The notes under the pieces: model-generated | Told to the model about the DNA's origin: nothing | The model's database searches: none | Seen by the model: only the letters and a program-made list of their open reading frames with translations | NCBI GenBank assembly: GCA_028870315.1 | Contig: JAGWPW010000026.1 | Coordinates: 1-44,887, forward strand | DNA: 44,887 nucleotides | Direction: 5' to 3' | From: Sphingomonadales bacterium | GTDB taxonomy: Bacteria > Pseudomonadota > Alphaproteobacteria > Sphingomonadales > Sphingomonadaceae | Shown here: one piece after another, positions 24,639 to 33,179 of the stretch | Layout: every line of letters starts with the position of its first letter | How positions within the stretch are numbered: the first letter of the stretch is position 1 | Translations under genes and position numbers: made by a program

Positions 24639-25939
24639 TCGATTTCAGCGTGGAGCCCGAATTCCAGGCCAGGCTCGACTGGATGGACCAGTTCGTGCGC
24701 GAGGAATGCGAGACGATGGACCTGCTGTTTCCCGAACAGGGCGCGCAGTTCGATCCGAATTACACGGCGGCGCGCCGCCACCTCAAGCCCTTGCAGGAGC
24801 AGGTCAAGGCGCAGGGGCTGTGGGCCTGCCATCTGGGTCCGCATCTCGGCGGCCCGGGCTATGGCCAGGTGAGGCTGGCCCTGATGAACGAGATTCTCGG
24901 CCGCTCGGGCTGGGCGCCGGTGGTGTTCGGCACCGCCGCGCCCGATACCGGCAATGCCGAAATCCTCGCGATGTTCGGCACGCCCGCGCAGAAGCAGCGC
25001 TTCCTTGGCCCGCTGATGGCCGGTGACATCGTCTCGTGCTTCTCGATGACCGAGCCGCAGGGCGGCGCCGATCCCGGGGTTTTCACCTGCAAGGCGACGC
25101 GCGAGGGTGACGAATGGGTGATCGAGGGCGAGAAGTGGTTCTCCTCGAACGCCAAATTCGCCGCCTTCCTGCTCGTCCTTGCGGTCACCGACGCCGAGGC
25201 GCCGCTGACCGAACGGATGAGCATGTTCATCGTGCCCACCGAGACACCGGGGATCGAAATCCTGCGCAATGTCGCGCTGATCGGCGATCTCGATCCCGAA
25301 AACGGCCATCACGCGCATCTGCGCTACAACCAGGTGCGGATTCCCGCCGACCATCTGCTCGGGGAAGTCGGCGGCGGCTTCAGGGTGGCGCAGGCGCGGC
25401 TGGGCGGCGGGCGGGTCCATCACGCGATGCGGACCGTGGGGCTGTGCAACCGCGCGCTGGCGATGATGATGGAACGCGCGGTGTCGCGCGAGACGCGCGG
25501 CAGAAAGCTCGCCGATCACCAGCTGGTGCAGGCCAAGGTCGCCGATTCGATCGTCGAGCTCGAACAGTTCCGGCTGCTGGTGCTCAAGACCGCCTGGATC
25601 ATCGACGAGGTCGAGGCGGGGCGGATGCCGCATGGCAGCGCGCGCAACTGGATCGGGATGTGCAAGATCGGGCTGGTGAAACTATACCACGACGTCGTCG
25701 GGCGCGCGCTCGAAGTCCATGGCTCGCTCGGCATCTCGCTCGACCTGCCGCTGTCGCGCTGGTATGCGGGTCACATGGCGCTGGCCTTCGCCGACGGCCC
25801 GACCGAGGTTCACAAGAGCCAGCTCGCCCGCGCCTTTCTCAAGAAGGCGAAGCCGGCGCCCGGCCTGTTCCCCACCGAGCATATCCCCAGCCGCACCGCC
25901 GCCGCGCTCGCCCGCTATCCCGACGCGCGCCGGCCATGA
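24635..25939 (+). CDS. Acyl-CoA dehydrogenase (ACAD10/11- or LvaC-like)
   Basis: 434 aa, ATGA-coupled to the kinase. Family segments: CFSMTEPQGGADPGVF (FAD-binding strand), EKWFSSNAKFA, GGRVHHAMRTVGLCNRALAMMMERA (helix with the R/H signature of the ACAD10/11 group), then HGSLGISLDLPLSRWYAG and ADGPTEVHKSQLAR near the C terminus. In the Lva pathway the homologue removes phosphate from 4-phospho-acyl-CoA to give an enoyl-CoA rather than performing simple oxidation. Ordinary acyl-CoA oxidation cannot be excluded. Confidence 0.9.
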   Translation: MIDFSVEPEFQARLDWMDQFVREECETMDLLFPEQGAQFDPNYTAARRHLKPLQEQVKAQGLWACHLGPHLGGPGYGQVRLALMNEILGRSGWAPVVFGTAAPDTGNAEILAMFGTPAQKQRFLGPLMAGDIVSCFSMTEPQGGADPGVFTCKATREGDEWVIEGEKWFSSNAKFAAFLLVLAVTDAEAPLTERMSMFIVPTETPGIEILRNVALIGDLDPENGHHAHLRYNQVRIPADHLLGEVGGGFRVAQARLGGGRVHHAMRTVGLCNRALAMMMERAVSRETRGRKLADHQLVQAKVADSIVELEQFRLLVLKTAWIIDEVEAGRMPHGSARNWIGMCKIGLVKLYHDVVGRALEVHGSLGISLDLPLSRWYAGHMALAFADGPTEVHKSQLARAFLKKAKPAPGLFPTEHIPSRTAAALARYPDARRP

Positions 25940-26691
25940 TGGACCCGCTTTTCACCTTCACCGGCAAGGTGGTGCTGGTCACCGGCGGTTCGCGCGGGCT
26001 CGGCTATCAGATGGTGCGCGCCTTCGCCGAGCGCGGTGCCGATGTCATCATCGCCAGCCGCAAGCTGGAAAACTGCGAGAAGGTCGCCGGGGAATGCCGG
26101 GCGCTCGGCGTGCGCGCCGAGGCGATCGCCGCGCATGTCGGCCGCTGGGCGGAATGCGACCGGCTGGTCGAGGACGCGTATCGCGCCTTCGGGCGTGTGG
26201 ATATCCTTGTGAACAACGCCGGCATGAGCCCGCGCATGCCGAGCCACGAGGTCAGCGAGGCCTTGTTCGATTCGGTGGTGAACCTCAATTTCAAGGGCCC
26301 GTTCCGGCTGGCGAGCCAGATCGGCAAGCGGATGTATGACGCGGCCGGGCAGAATGGAGTCGGCTGCATCATCAACGTCACCTCCTCGGGTTCGCTGATG
26401 CCGCTGCCGCAGGTCGTGCCCTATGGCGCCTCGAAGGCGGCGCTCAACGCCATGTCGAAGAGCCTTGCCTGGGAATATGCGCCGCATGTGCGGGTCAATA
26501 CGCTTTCGCCCGGCGCCTTTCGCACCGACATCGTCGAGGCGTGGCCCGACAAGGGGCAGGGGCCGATCGCGATCCCGCGCGGCCATGCCGCCGACCCGCC
26601 CGACATCGTGACCGCCGCGCTGTTCCTCGCCAGCCCGGCCTCGGTGAACGTCACGGGAAGTCTGGTGCGGTGCGATGGTGGACAGCACTGA
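25936..26691 (+). CDS. Short-chain dehydrogenase/reductase (SDR)
   Basis: 251 aa; ATG overlaps the ACAD stop. Motifs: VTGGSRGLGYQM near residue 17, VNNAG, the Ser in NVTSSGS, and YGASKAALNAM with catalytic Tyr/Lys, ending in a GSLVRCDGG segment of the Rossmann fold. In the Lva-type arrangement an SDR reduces the keto-acyl-CoA to the 4-hydroxyacyl-CoA used by the kinase. Position in the operon fits, but a dehydrogenase acting on a later 3-hydroxyacyl-CoA is equally possible. Confidence 0.92.
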   Translation: MMDPLFTFTGKVVLVTGGSRGLGYQMVRAFAERGADVIIASRKLENCEKVAGECRALGVRAEAIAAHVGRWAECDRLVEDAYRAFGRVDILVNNAGMSPRMPSHEVSEALFDSVVNLNFKGPFRLASQIGKRMYDAAGQNGVGCIINVTSSGSLMPLPQVVPYGASKAALNAMSKSLAWEYAPHVRVNTLSPGAFRTDIVEAWPDKGQGPIAIPRGHAADPPDIVTAALFLASPASVNVTGSLVRCDGGQH

Positions 26692-26739
26692 GTGTGAATT
26701 CCGCCCCGGAAAGGGCGAGGATGTGATGGAGCTTCGACC

Positions 26740-27717
26740 ATGCCCAAAGCCATCATCGGCCATGCGTTCGGCCCGCCGGAAACTTACGCGCTCCACGACT
26801 TCGACCCCGGCCCTCCGGGCGAGGGACAGTTGCGCGTCGCGATCAAGGCCGCGGGCATTTCCTATGTCGATGTGCTGACCGCGCGCGGCGAATATCAGTT
26901 CAAGCCGCCGCTGCCCTTCATCCCCGGCAGCGAATATGCCGGCGTGATCGAGGCCATCGGGCCGGGGGTTGCCGGCTTTGCGATCGGCGAACGCGTCTAT
27001 GGCACCGGCATGGGCGGCATTCTGGCCGAGGTCGGCAATTTCGCCGCCGCCAACGTCAGCCGCGTGCCTGCGGGCATGAGCCTTGAAACCGCAGCGGTGT
27101 TCAGCGTCAACTACCTCACCGCCTGGCACGCGCTGGCCGATCGCGCGCGCGCCCGCGCCGGCGAGGTGCTGCTGGTGCTGGGCGCGGCGGGTGGCACCGG
27201 CTTTGCGGCGATCGAGGTCGGCAAGCATCTCGGGCTCAAGGTCATCGCCTCGGCGTCGAGCGCGGACAAGCGCGCGGTGGCGCTGGCGGGCGGCGCCGAT
27301 GCCGCCGTCGATTCGGGCGCGGCCGACTGGCGCGAGGCGGTCAAGGCGGCGAATGGCGGCAAGCCGATCGACATCGTCTTCGACGGCGTCGGCGGCGAGG
27401 CTACCGAACGCGCGTTTCGCACCCTGGGCTATGACGGCCGCCATCTCGTCGTCGGCTTTCCTGCCGGGATTCCGGCGCTCAAGACCAATCTCGCGCTCCT
27501 CAAGAGCGCGAGCCTCGTGGGCGTCCATGTCCGCCATGCGGGGATGGAACGGCCCGACCTTCTCGCCGAAGGCCGCAAGCGGATCGCCGAAATGGCGGAG
27601 AGCGGCCTCGTCCGCCCGGCGATCGCCGGGCGCTACGCCATGGCCGATTACGTCCGCGCGATGGACCAGGCCTTTTCGGGCAAGGCCGCGGGCCGCATCC
27701 TGATGGTGATGGGCTGA
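26740..27717 (+). CDS. NADPH:quinone oxidoreductase family (zinc-independent MDR)
   Basis: 325 aa. MDR fold: VAIKAAGISYVDVLTARGEYQF, IPGSEYAGVIEAIGPGV, then LLVLGAAGGTGFAAIEVGKHLGLKVIA for the cofactor domain, and FDGVGGEATERAF. It lacks the Cys/His catalytic-zinc ligands and the structural-zinc Cys lobe, so it is a QOR/enoyl-reductase type. It follows the SDR by 48 bp and is the last gene of the operon; it then meets trmB convergently. It could reduce an enoyl-CoA or a quinone. Confidence 0.9.
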   Translation: MPKAIIGHAFGPPETYALHDFDPGPPGEGQLRVAIKAAGISYVDVLTARGEYQFKPPLPFIPGSEYAGVIEAIGPGVAGFAIGERVYGTGMGGILAEVGNFAAANVSRVPAGMSLETAAVFSVNYLTAWHALADRARARAGEVLLVLGAAGGTGFAAIEVGKHLGLKVIASASSADKRAVALAGGADAAVDSGAADWREAVKAANGGKPIDIVFDGVGGEATERAFRTLGYDGRHLVVGFPAGIPALKTNLALLKSASLVGVHVRHAGMERPDLLAEGRKRIAEMAESGLVRPAIAGRYAMADYVRAMDQAFSGKAAGRILMVMG

Positions 27718-27766
27718 GCGGAAAACGGGGCGGGGCGCGGGCGGCAGCAAAGCCCTGGAGCGACGC

Positions 27767-28480
27767 TCAGCACCGCCTGAAACGGAAGTACCAGACCTCG
27801 TGGCCCTGCGCGCGGGCCTTGGCCTCGTAGCGCGTCTCGGGCCAGCCGCCGGGGCGGCGCTGGAAATCCTGCGGCCCGTCGCACAGCCAGGTGAAGGCGG
27901 CGCGGTGGCGGCGCATCACCATCAGCGCATGGCGCAGATAGGTGGGATGGTCGGTGCCGAAGCGGAACTCGCCGCCCGGCCCGAGCTTGGCGGCGATCAG
28001 CCGCAGCGGCCCGTCGTTCATCATCCGCCGCTTGGCGTGCCGCGCCTTGGGCCAGGGATCGGGGTGCAGCAGATAGACGAAGCGCAAGGCGCCGTCGGGC
28101 AGCCGCCGCAGCACGTCGAGCGCATCGCCGTGATGGATGCGGACATTGCCGAGCGGCGCGCGCTTGCCGCCATCGCCTGCGACATGCGCGAGCGCCTGGG
28201 CGACGCCATTGAGGAAGGGCTCGCAGCCGATGAAGCCGTGATCGGGCAGCATGTCGGCGCGCTGCGCCATATGCTCGCCGCCGCCGAAGCCGATCTCGAA
28301 ATGGAGCGGGCGGGCCTCGCCGAACAGGCGCATCGCGGTCACCTCGCCTTCGGCGGGCACGACGATGCGCGGCAGCAGCGTTTCGACCAGCCGCTGCTGG
28401 CCGTCGCGCAGCGGCCGGCCCTGGGCGCGGCCATAGAGGCGGTTGAGCGTGGTCGGATCGCCGGATTTATGCGCGGTCAT
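27767..28480 (-). CDS. trmB: tRNA (guanine-N7-)-methyltransferase TrmB
   Basis: 237 aa. TrmB motifs: HFEIGFGGGEHM (SAM loop, about residue 60), GCEPFLNGV, NVRIHHGDALDVL, LLHPDPWPKARHAKRRM (family signature, with LLH in place of the usual FxF start) and FGTDHPTYLRHAL. It modifies G46 of tRNA in the cytoplasm. It begins the conserved core block beside ctrA. Downstream it is convergent with the catabolic QOR gene. Confidence 0.95.
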   Translation of the reverse strand: MTAHKSGDPTTLNRLYGRAQGRPLRDGQQRLVETLLPRIVVPAEGEVTAMRLFGEARPLHFEIGFGGGEHMAQRADMLPDHGFIGCEPFLNGVAQALAHVAGDGGKRAPLGNVRIHHGDALDVLRRLPDGALRFVYLLHPDPWPKARHAKRRMMNDGPLRLIAAKLGPGGEFRFGTDHPTYLRHALMVMRRHRAAFTWLCDGPQDFQRRPGGWPETRYEAKARAQGHEVWYFRFRRC

Positions 28481-28542
28481 GGCGCGCCGCTAGCGGTCAA
28501 CCGCGCCCGGGGGAAGCCGGACGCGGCCGTTCGGTGCTGATT

Positions 28543-29238
28543 TCAGGCGGCCTCGGCCTTGTCCTGCGGGTCGCGCAGCACATAGCCGCGGCCCCAGACG
28601 GTCTCGATGTAATTCTCGCCGTCGCAGGCGTGGGCGAGCTTCTTCCTGAGCTTGCAGATGAAGACGTCGATGATCTTGAGCTCGGGCTCGTCCATGCCGC
28701 CATAGAGGTGGTTGAGGAACATTTCCTTGGTCAGCGTGGTGCCCTTGCGCAGCGAGAGCAGCTCGAGCATCGCATATTCCTTGCCGGTGAGATGCACGCG
28801 CGCGCTGTCCACCTCGACCGTCTTGGCATCGAGATTGACCGACAGCTTGCCAGTGCGGATCACCGATTGCGAATGGCCCTTGGATCTGCGGACGACCGCG
28901 TGGATCCGCGCCACCAGCTCGTCGCGGTGGAAGGGCTTGGTGACATAATCATCGGCGCCGAAGCCGAAGCTGCGCACCTTGGAATCCATTTCGGCGATGC
29001 CCGAAAGGATCAGTACCGGGGTCTGCACCTTGGCGACGCGCAGCTTCTTGAGCACATCATAGCCGTGCATGTCGGGCAGGTTGAGATCGAGAAGGATGAT
29101 GTCGTAATCGTAAAGCTTTCCAAGATCGAGGCCTTCTTCGCCAAGATCGGTCGAATAGACGTTGAACCCTTCGCTGGTCAGCATCAGTTCAATGGCCCGG
29201 GCCGTGGTCGGCTCGTCTTCGATCAGCAATACGCGCAT
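28543..29238 (-). CDS. ctrA: Cell-cycle response regulator CtrA
   Basis: 231 aa from [10 protein letters not shown]; a longer frame to 29322 runs through promoter sequence. Receiver domain with phospho-acceptor Asp51 ([17 protein letters not shown]), Lys in [10 protein letters not shown], then an OmpR-type winged helix with [52 protein letters not shown], the highly conserved CtrA DNA-recognition region. The C-terminal YVLRDP and short acidic tail are normal. It controls division, motility and DNA replication in alphaproteobacteria. TTAA elements upstream suggest autoregulation. Confidence 0.97.
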   Translation of the reverse strand: MRVLLIEDEPTTARAIELMLTSEGFNVYSTDLGEEGLDLGKLYDYDIILLDLNLPDMHGYDVLKKLRVAKVQTPVLILSGIAEMDSKVRSFGFGADDYVTKPFHRDELVARIHAVVRRSKGHSQSVIRTGKLSVNLDAKTVEVDSARVHLTGKEYAMLELLSLRKGTTLTKEMFLNHLYGGMDEPELKIIDVFICKLRKKLAHACDGENYIETVWGRGYVLRDPQDKAEAA

Positions 29239-29299
29239 GGGTATCCCCCTTTGCCCAGAAAACGCGAACACATTCCCGGATAGTGGACTATGTGCGCCA

Positions 29300-29332
29300 T
29301 TAACCATAGGACCAATGAACATTAAAGGTTAA
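29300..29332 (-). promoter_or_regulatory. TTAA elements upstream of ctrA
   Basis: TTAACCAT (29300-29307) and two further TTAA at 29322-29325 and 29329-29332 lie 62-94 bases upstream of the ctrA start. CtrA binds TTAA-N7-TTAA or TTAACCAT-like half-sites. None has the exact N7 spacing, so this is a candidate only. Confidence 0.45.
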
Positions 29333-29514
29333 TTTTGCGTGAAGACGGCGCGATCGGGCCGGAACAGGGGCGCGGCGTCACGCGGCGTGCGCAGACGGGC
29401 GAGGGGACAGGCCGGCGGCGCGGCAGCGGCGGTATCGTGGCAAAGGGGTGCGCGCCTGCGGTGTCGAAGCGCGAAGCAGGCCTGGAGGGGCGTCAGCCGC
29501 TCGGCGAGCAGGTT

Positions 29515-29892
29515 TCAGACGTTGCGCAACGCCTTGGGGTTGGGATGGCCGCGCATGGCCTGCGGTCGCCGGATCATCGGCGCTTCGTCGGGGACCGACG
29601 GCGCGGCGCGCACGATCCTTGCGTCGATGTCCTCGTCGAAGGCGATGCCGAAGCGATCGTCCTGCACCCAGACGACCCGGCCCTTGACCCAGCCGGCGTT
29701 GCGGATTTCGATGATCACCGCCTGGCCGGGGGTGACGCGGCATCGCCCTTCACCCATCACGCCGCCGGGAGACAGGTTGCGGATGCGCACCCTGCGGTCG
29801 CTCGCCTCGCCATCGAGGCGCAGCGTTGCAAGCACGAAAAGACTGTCGCGCGAGAGATGACGATGCTCGCCTTCGACCGTTCTCATCGCCAT
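29515..29892 (-). CDS. PilZ domain protein (c-di-GMP receptor)
   Basis: 125 aa from the ATG at 29892, which has AAGGGG four bases upstream; an upstream start in the frame lies in non-family sequence. PilZ motif RHLSR (R-x-x-x-R) at about residues 10-14 and NLSPGGVMGEG (N-x-S-x-x-G) 30 residues later, the two c-di-GMP-contacting elements, followed by the beta-barrel FGIAFDED strand. Single-domain and cytoplasmic. It lies between ctrA and dksA on the same strand, linking second-messenger and cell-cycle or stress genes. Target unknown. Confidence 0.88.
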   Translation of the reverse strand: MAMRTVEGEHRHLSRDSLFVLATLRLDGEASDRRVRIRNLSPGGVMGEGRCRVTPGQAVIIEIRNAGWVKGRVVWVQDDRFGIAFDEDIDARIVRAAPSVPDEAPMIRRPQAMRGHPNPKALRNV

Positions 29893-30056
29893 CGAACCCC
29901 TTTTGCCCCCCATCATCAGTCGCCGGGCAAACACGGCATTGCTTGTCGCCCGCCCCGATCGGAGCCAGGCCTGCGCAATTCTATTCAACCGGAATGGCGA
30001 AAATTCGGTTAACGAGACCCGCCGATTCGCATCGCGGATACCCCGGCGCTGTCGAT

Positions 30057-30515
30057 TCAATCGTCGCGAGAGATCTTCTCGCGGCGTTCATGCGCTTCCT
30101 GCGCCTCGACGGTCATCGTTGCGATCGGCCGCGCGACAAGCCGGCCGAGCCCGATCGGCTCGCCCGTGACCTCGCAATAGCCGTATTCGCCTTCCTCGAT
30201 CCGGCGCAGCGCCGAATCGATCTTGGAGATGAGCTTGCGCTGCCGGTCGCGCGTGCGCAGTTCGATCCCCCAGTCGGTTTCGCTCGATGCGCGATCGTTG
30301 AGATCGGGCTCGCGCATCGGGCCGTCCTGCAATTGCTGCAGCGTATCGGCCGACGAGGCGAGGATCGACTTCTTCCATTCGAGCAGCAGGCGGCGGAAAT
30401 AATCCTGCTGCGCCTCGCTCATGTAGGCTTCGTCGCCGGAAGGAAGGTAGTCACCGGCAATGGTCCGTTTCGCCTTGGCCAGAATGTCGATGTCATCGGT
30501 CAGGGTCGTTGCCAC
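30057..30515 (-). CDS. dksA: RNA polymerase-binding transcription factor DksA (Cys-poor type)
   Basis: 152 aa from a GTG with GGAGG five bases upstream (the longer ATG frame has no family match). Coiled-coil core with EAYMSEAQQDYFRRLLLEWKKSIL, then ERDWGIELRTRDR-like tip region (SSETDWGIELRTRDRQRKL) and the zinc-finger fold region EGEYGYCEVTGEPIGLGRLVARP. Only one of the four zinc Cys is present (C-E-V-T; the later pair is replaced), so it probably lacks zinc, as in many alphaproteobacterial DksA. It binds the secondary channel of RNA polymerase and acts with ppGpp in the stringent response. Confidence 0.92.
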   Translation of the reverse strand: MATTLTDDIDILAKAKRTIAGDYLPSGDEAYMSEAQQDYFRRLLLEWKKSILASSADTLQQLQDGPMREPDLNDRASSETDWGIELRTRDRQRKLISKIDSALRRIEEGEYGYCEVTGEPIGLGRLVARPIATMTVEAQEAHERREKISRDD

Positions 30516-30726
30516 ACATGCCTCCAACCAGGGGCAAAGCCACGAAAACGCTGGCTTTCGCATTTACCACCGGGAGCCCGCCAGGGGCGGGCGTCGTTCG
30601 AGCGGGCCTATAGGGGCGCGCCGATGGGCGCACAAGCCTCAACACCGCACCGATGCGGCGGTGTGGTGCGCTTTTCCGCCGGGCGATGGGTGCTGCGCGA
30701 TTGCACGCGATTTTCCGGCGCCATCG

Positions 30727-30741
30727 TTAACCATTTGTTGA
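30727..30741 (+). promoter_or_regulatory. CtrA-like site TTAA-N7-TTGA
   Basis: TTAACCATTTGTTGA matches the CtrA consensus TTAA-N7-TTAA with one mismatch and contains TTAACCAT. It lies 64-78 bases upstream of the Sel1-repeat gene, in the divergent region with dksA. Confidence 0.5.
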
Positions 30742-30804
30742 CCACGATCGGCGAGCTTGCTCCTGCCACCCGATCATCCGGGAGGCGCGACGGGGGTGCA
30801 AACC

Positions 30805-31155
30805 ATGGACATGCAAAGGATCAAGGGGGCCAATCCGGGCAGCTTCGCGGCACCCGTCGGCGCGATCGACATCACCGAGGCGAACCGGCTGGTCGCGCAA
30901 TGCCTGGCCGCCGCGCAGTTCGGCGACGCCAGCGCCTATTTCGACCTCGGCGTTGCCTATTCGACCGGCAGTCACGGGGTCGAATGCGATCTCATCGAGG
31001 CGCATAAATGGTTCAACCTCGCCGCGGTCGGCGGCCATGAGGAGGCCAAGACCTGCCGCGCCGACATCGCCGAGGACATGACCGCGCGCGAGATCGCCGA
31101 GGCGCAGCGGCGCGCGCGCGTGTGGATCGCGGCGACCAGCCGCCGCGCGGCCTAG
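30805..31155 (+). CDS. Sel1-repeat small protein
   Basis: 116 aa from the ATG at 30805 (MDMQRIKGAN); a second ATG two codons later is also possible. It contains one Sel1-like repeat: ASAYFDLGVAYSTGSHGVECDLIEAHKWFNLAAVGGHEEAK, followed by a helical tail that ends in a Trp/Ala-rich stretch. No signal peptide or membrane segment. Sel1 repeats mediate protein contacts; the partner is unknown. A CtrA-like site upstream suggests cell-cycle control. A large inverted repeat begins at the stop codon. Confidence 0.8.
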   Translation: MDMQRIKGANPGSFAAPVGAIDITEANRLVAQCLAAAQFGDASAYFDLGVAYSTGSHGVECDLIEAHKWFNLAAVGGHEEAKTCRADIAEDMTAREIAEAQRRARVWIAATSRRAA

Positions 31156-31222
31156 TGGTCCGATTCTGACATTTGCATCCGCCATCGCCCGGGTAGTGTG
31201 CAAATGACAGAATCAATCCACT
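31154..31222. repeat. 24-base-arm inverted repeat, MITE-like or terminator hairpin
   Basis: Left arm 31154-31177 and right arm 31199-31222 match at 20 of 24 positions (GATTCTG and CATTTGCA are perfect), with a 21-base loop. It begins one base after the first base of the Sel1-gene TAG. There is no long T-run, so it is better explained as a small mobile repeat that may also stop transcription. Confidence 0.7.
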
Positions 31223-31328
31223 GGAGGCGCGGGCGCGCCGGTCAGCGAGCGCGGGGGCGATGGTCGGCGCGCCTCGCCTCTGCTAGGGGCTGGCTTCTGT
31301 TCGCAGCGATAGCGCAAGGAGCGTTCCC

Positions 31329-33059
31329 ATGTCGGATCATGCCGTTGTCTGGCCGCGCGCCGAAAGGCGCCTCAAGACGCGCAAGCTCGCGCGCCGGCTC
31401 GACACGCTCAAGGGCAAGACCATCGCCCAGCTGTGGGATTATCTCTTTGCCGGCGACGAGGTGTTCCTCGCGCTCGAAAAGAAGCTCGCCGAAACCTATC
31501 CCGACATCAGGTGGATCAGCTGGCGCGAGTTCGGCTCGACGCATGCGGTGAACGAGAAGGAGCTGCTCGCCTCGCTGCCGCAGCGCTTCAAGGAACTGGG
31601 AGTCGATGCCGCCATATCCTGCATGGCGTGCTGAGGGTCTTGCACGCCCGCCGTGCTGCGGGCGAGCGAGGCTTGTGAACGGGCCGGTTTTCCCACCAGC
31701 TCACTGACCTGCGAAGGCTTTCTGGGGCAGGCTGCGGCAACCGCGGTGGGGCTGGGCATGCCCAATCTGCCGGTGGCGATGATCGTCGGCCATCCCGGCG
31801 CGCAAAGCGTCGAGGAAATCCACGCCAACGCCACCGCCGTCACCGCCGCGCAGGTGATCGAGAATTTGACCGTGCAGCCGCCCGAGGCGGTGCTCGAACC
31901 CGAGCCGGGATCTAAGGACATCGTCTTTTCGGGCAGCTTCGAGCAAGTGAACGCGCATTTCTATGAGAACGAGTGGAGCGACGGCCTGCCCTTCGTCCCG
32001 CCGACCATGGAAAAGATCGCCGAATTCCTCCGCTTCACCCCGCGCCGGCCCGACGAGACGCTGGGCATCGTCCTTCCCGCCAGCCGCGCGGTCACCATCT
32101 GGTCGATCGCGGTCAACGGCGTGATGGCCGGCTGCCGGCCCGAATACATGCCGGTGCTGGTCGCGCTGGGCGAGGCGATGGCCGATCCCATCTATGGCGT
32201 CGAACACAGCGGCAATACCCCCGGCGCCGATACGCTGATCGTGCTCAACGGCCCGATCATCAAGCAGCTCGGCTTCAATTACGAGCAGGGCGCGCTGCGC
32301 GACGGCTTCCAGGCGAACAGCAGCGTCGGCCGCTTCTGGCGGCTCGCCTTGCGCAACATCGCCGGCTTCCTGCCGCACAAGACCGACAAGGGCACCTTCG
32401 GCAACACGTGGCGGGTGGTGCTGGCCGAGAACGAGGATGCGCTGGCGCGCATCGGCTGGCCGTCGAACGCCGCCGACATGGGCTTTGCCACCGGCGACAA
32501 CACCGTCACCATCACCCGCATGACCGGGGGCGATGTCATGCCCTCGGTCACCGGCGCGACGCCGCAGGCGATACTGCCCTATCTTGCCGACGGGCTCGCC
32601 AAGGAAACCGGCTGGGAGATCGCCTTCACCGTGGGCGGGCTGACCTTCGGCACCTCGCGCCCGGCGCTGGTGCTCAGCCCGATCCTTGCCGAGACCATCG
32701 CCAGGGCCGGCTGGAGCAAGGCCGACCTCAAGCGCGCGCTTTATGCCGAGGCGCGCATGCCCGCGCGCCGGGTCGAGACGATGATGAACGTCTGGACCGA
32801 GTTCAAGATCAACAGCCTCAAGCACCAGGTCAACCTCGGCCGCCTGCCGCGCGCCTTTGCCGAAAGCGACGATCCCGAACGGCTGGTGCCGATCGTCGTC
32901 GATCCCGAGGATTTCATGGTGCTGGTCTCGGGCGATCCGCTGCGGACCAACGCCTATGCCTTCGCGCATAACGGCTATCTGGGCTTCCCGGTGGCCAGGC
33001 GCATCGCGCTGCCGGACGATTGGGAGACGCGGATCGCGGAGATGAAAGGGCGCAAGTGA
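31329..33059 (+). CDS. UGSC-family selenoprotein, TGA at 31632-31634 read as selenocysteine
   Basis: 576 residues if the in-frame TGA (codon 102) is decoded as Sec; otherwise it breaks into 101- and 468-codon pieces in the same frame. The junction reads CMAC-U-GSC (Cys98, Cys101, Sec102, Cys105), the UGSC signature of a known (seleno)protein family that also has Cys forms. Sequence after the TGA continues the domain without break (FPTSSLTCEGF, NLPVAMIVGHPGAQS), and the GTG at 31653 that could restart has no ribosome-binding site. A good AAGGAG site serves the upstream ATG. From about residue 212 a second domain follows (FYENEWSDGLPFVPPT ... GVEHSGNTPGADTLIVLNG). Predicted redox or thiol chemistry; substrate unknown. 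A MaoC-like hydratase follows. Confidence 0.85.
31632..31674 (+). promoter_or_regulatory. Candidate bacterial SECIS element
   Basis: UGA is followed directly by a stem-loop: nine pairs (31635-31643 with 31666-31674, four of them G-U), an A-A mismatch, seven GC pairs (CGCCCGC with GCGGGCG) and the loop CGUGCU (31652-31657). Seventeen bases separate UGA and loop, and G is the second loop base; both fit published bacterial SECIS rules (16-37 bases; G in the first two). Confidence 0.75.
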
Positions 33060-33071
33060 CCGGCGTCCGGC

Positions 33072-33179
33072 GTGTTCGACCGGACGGTCGGCGGGCGGGC
33101 CAAGGAAGCGCTGGCCGCGCTGCTCGGGCTGGGCGCTGGAGGAAGCAGCCGGCTCGATGATGAAGGACAGGTGGCATGA
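33072..33179 (+). CDS. Possible small ORF, or remnant, between selenoprotein and hydratase
   Basis: 35 codons from a GTG, TGA overlapping the next ATG (ATGA). The translation (VGGRAKEALAALLGLGAGG) looks helical and protein-like, but no ribosome-binding site precedes it. It could be a coupled microprotein or a gene tail left by a deletion. I recognise no family. Confidence 0.25.
   Translation: MFDRTVGGRAKEALAALLGLGAGGSSRLDDEGQVA

Noticed and set aside
31653..33059. Separate gene starting at GTG 31653
   Set aside because: No ribosome-binding site, starts in mid-domain, and the upstream frame ends in the matching half of the CxxC-U-GSC motif.
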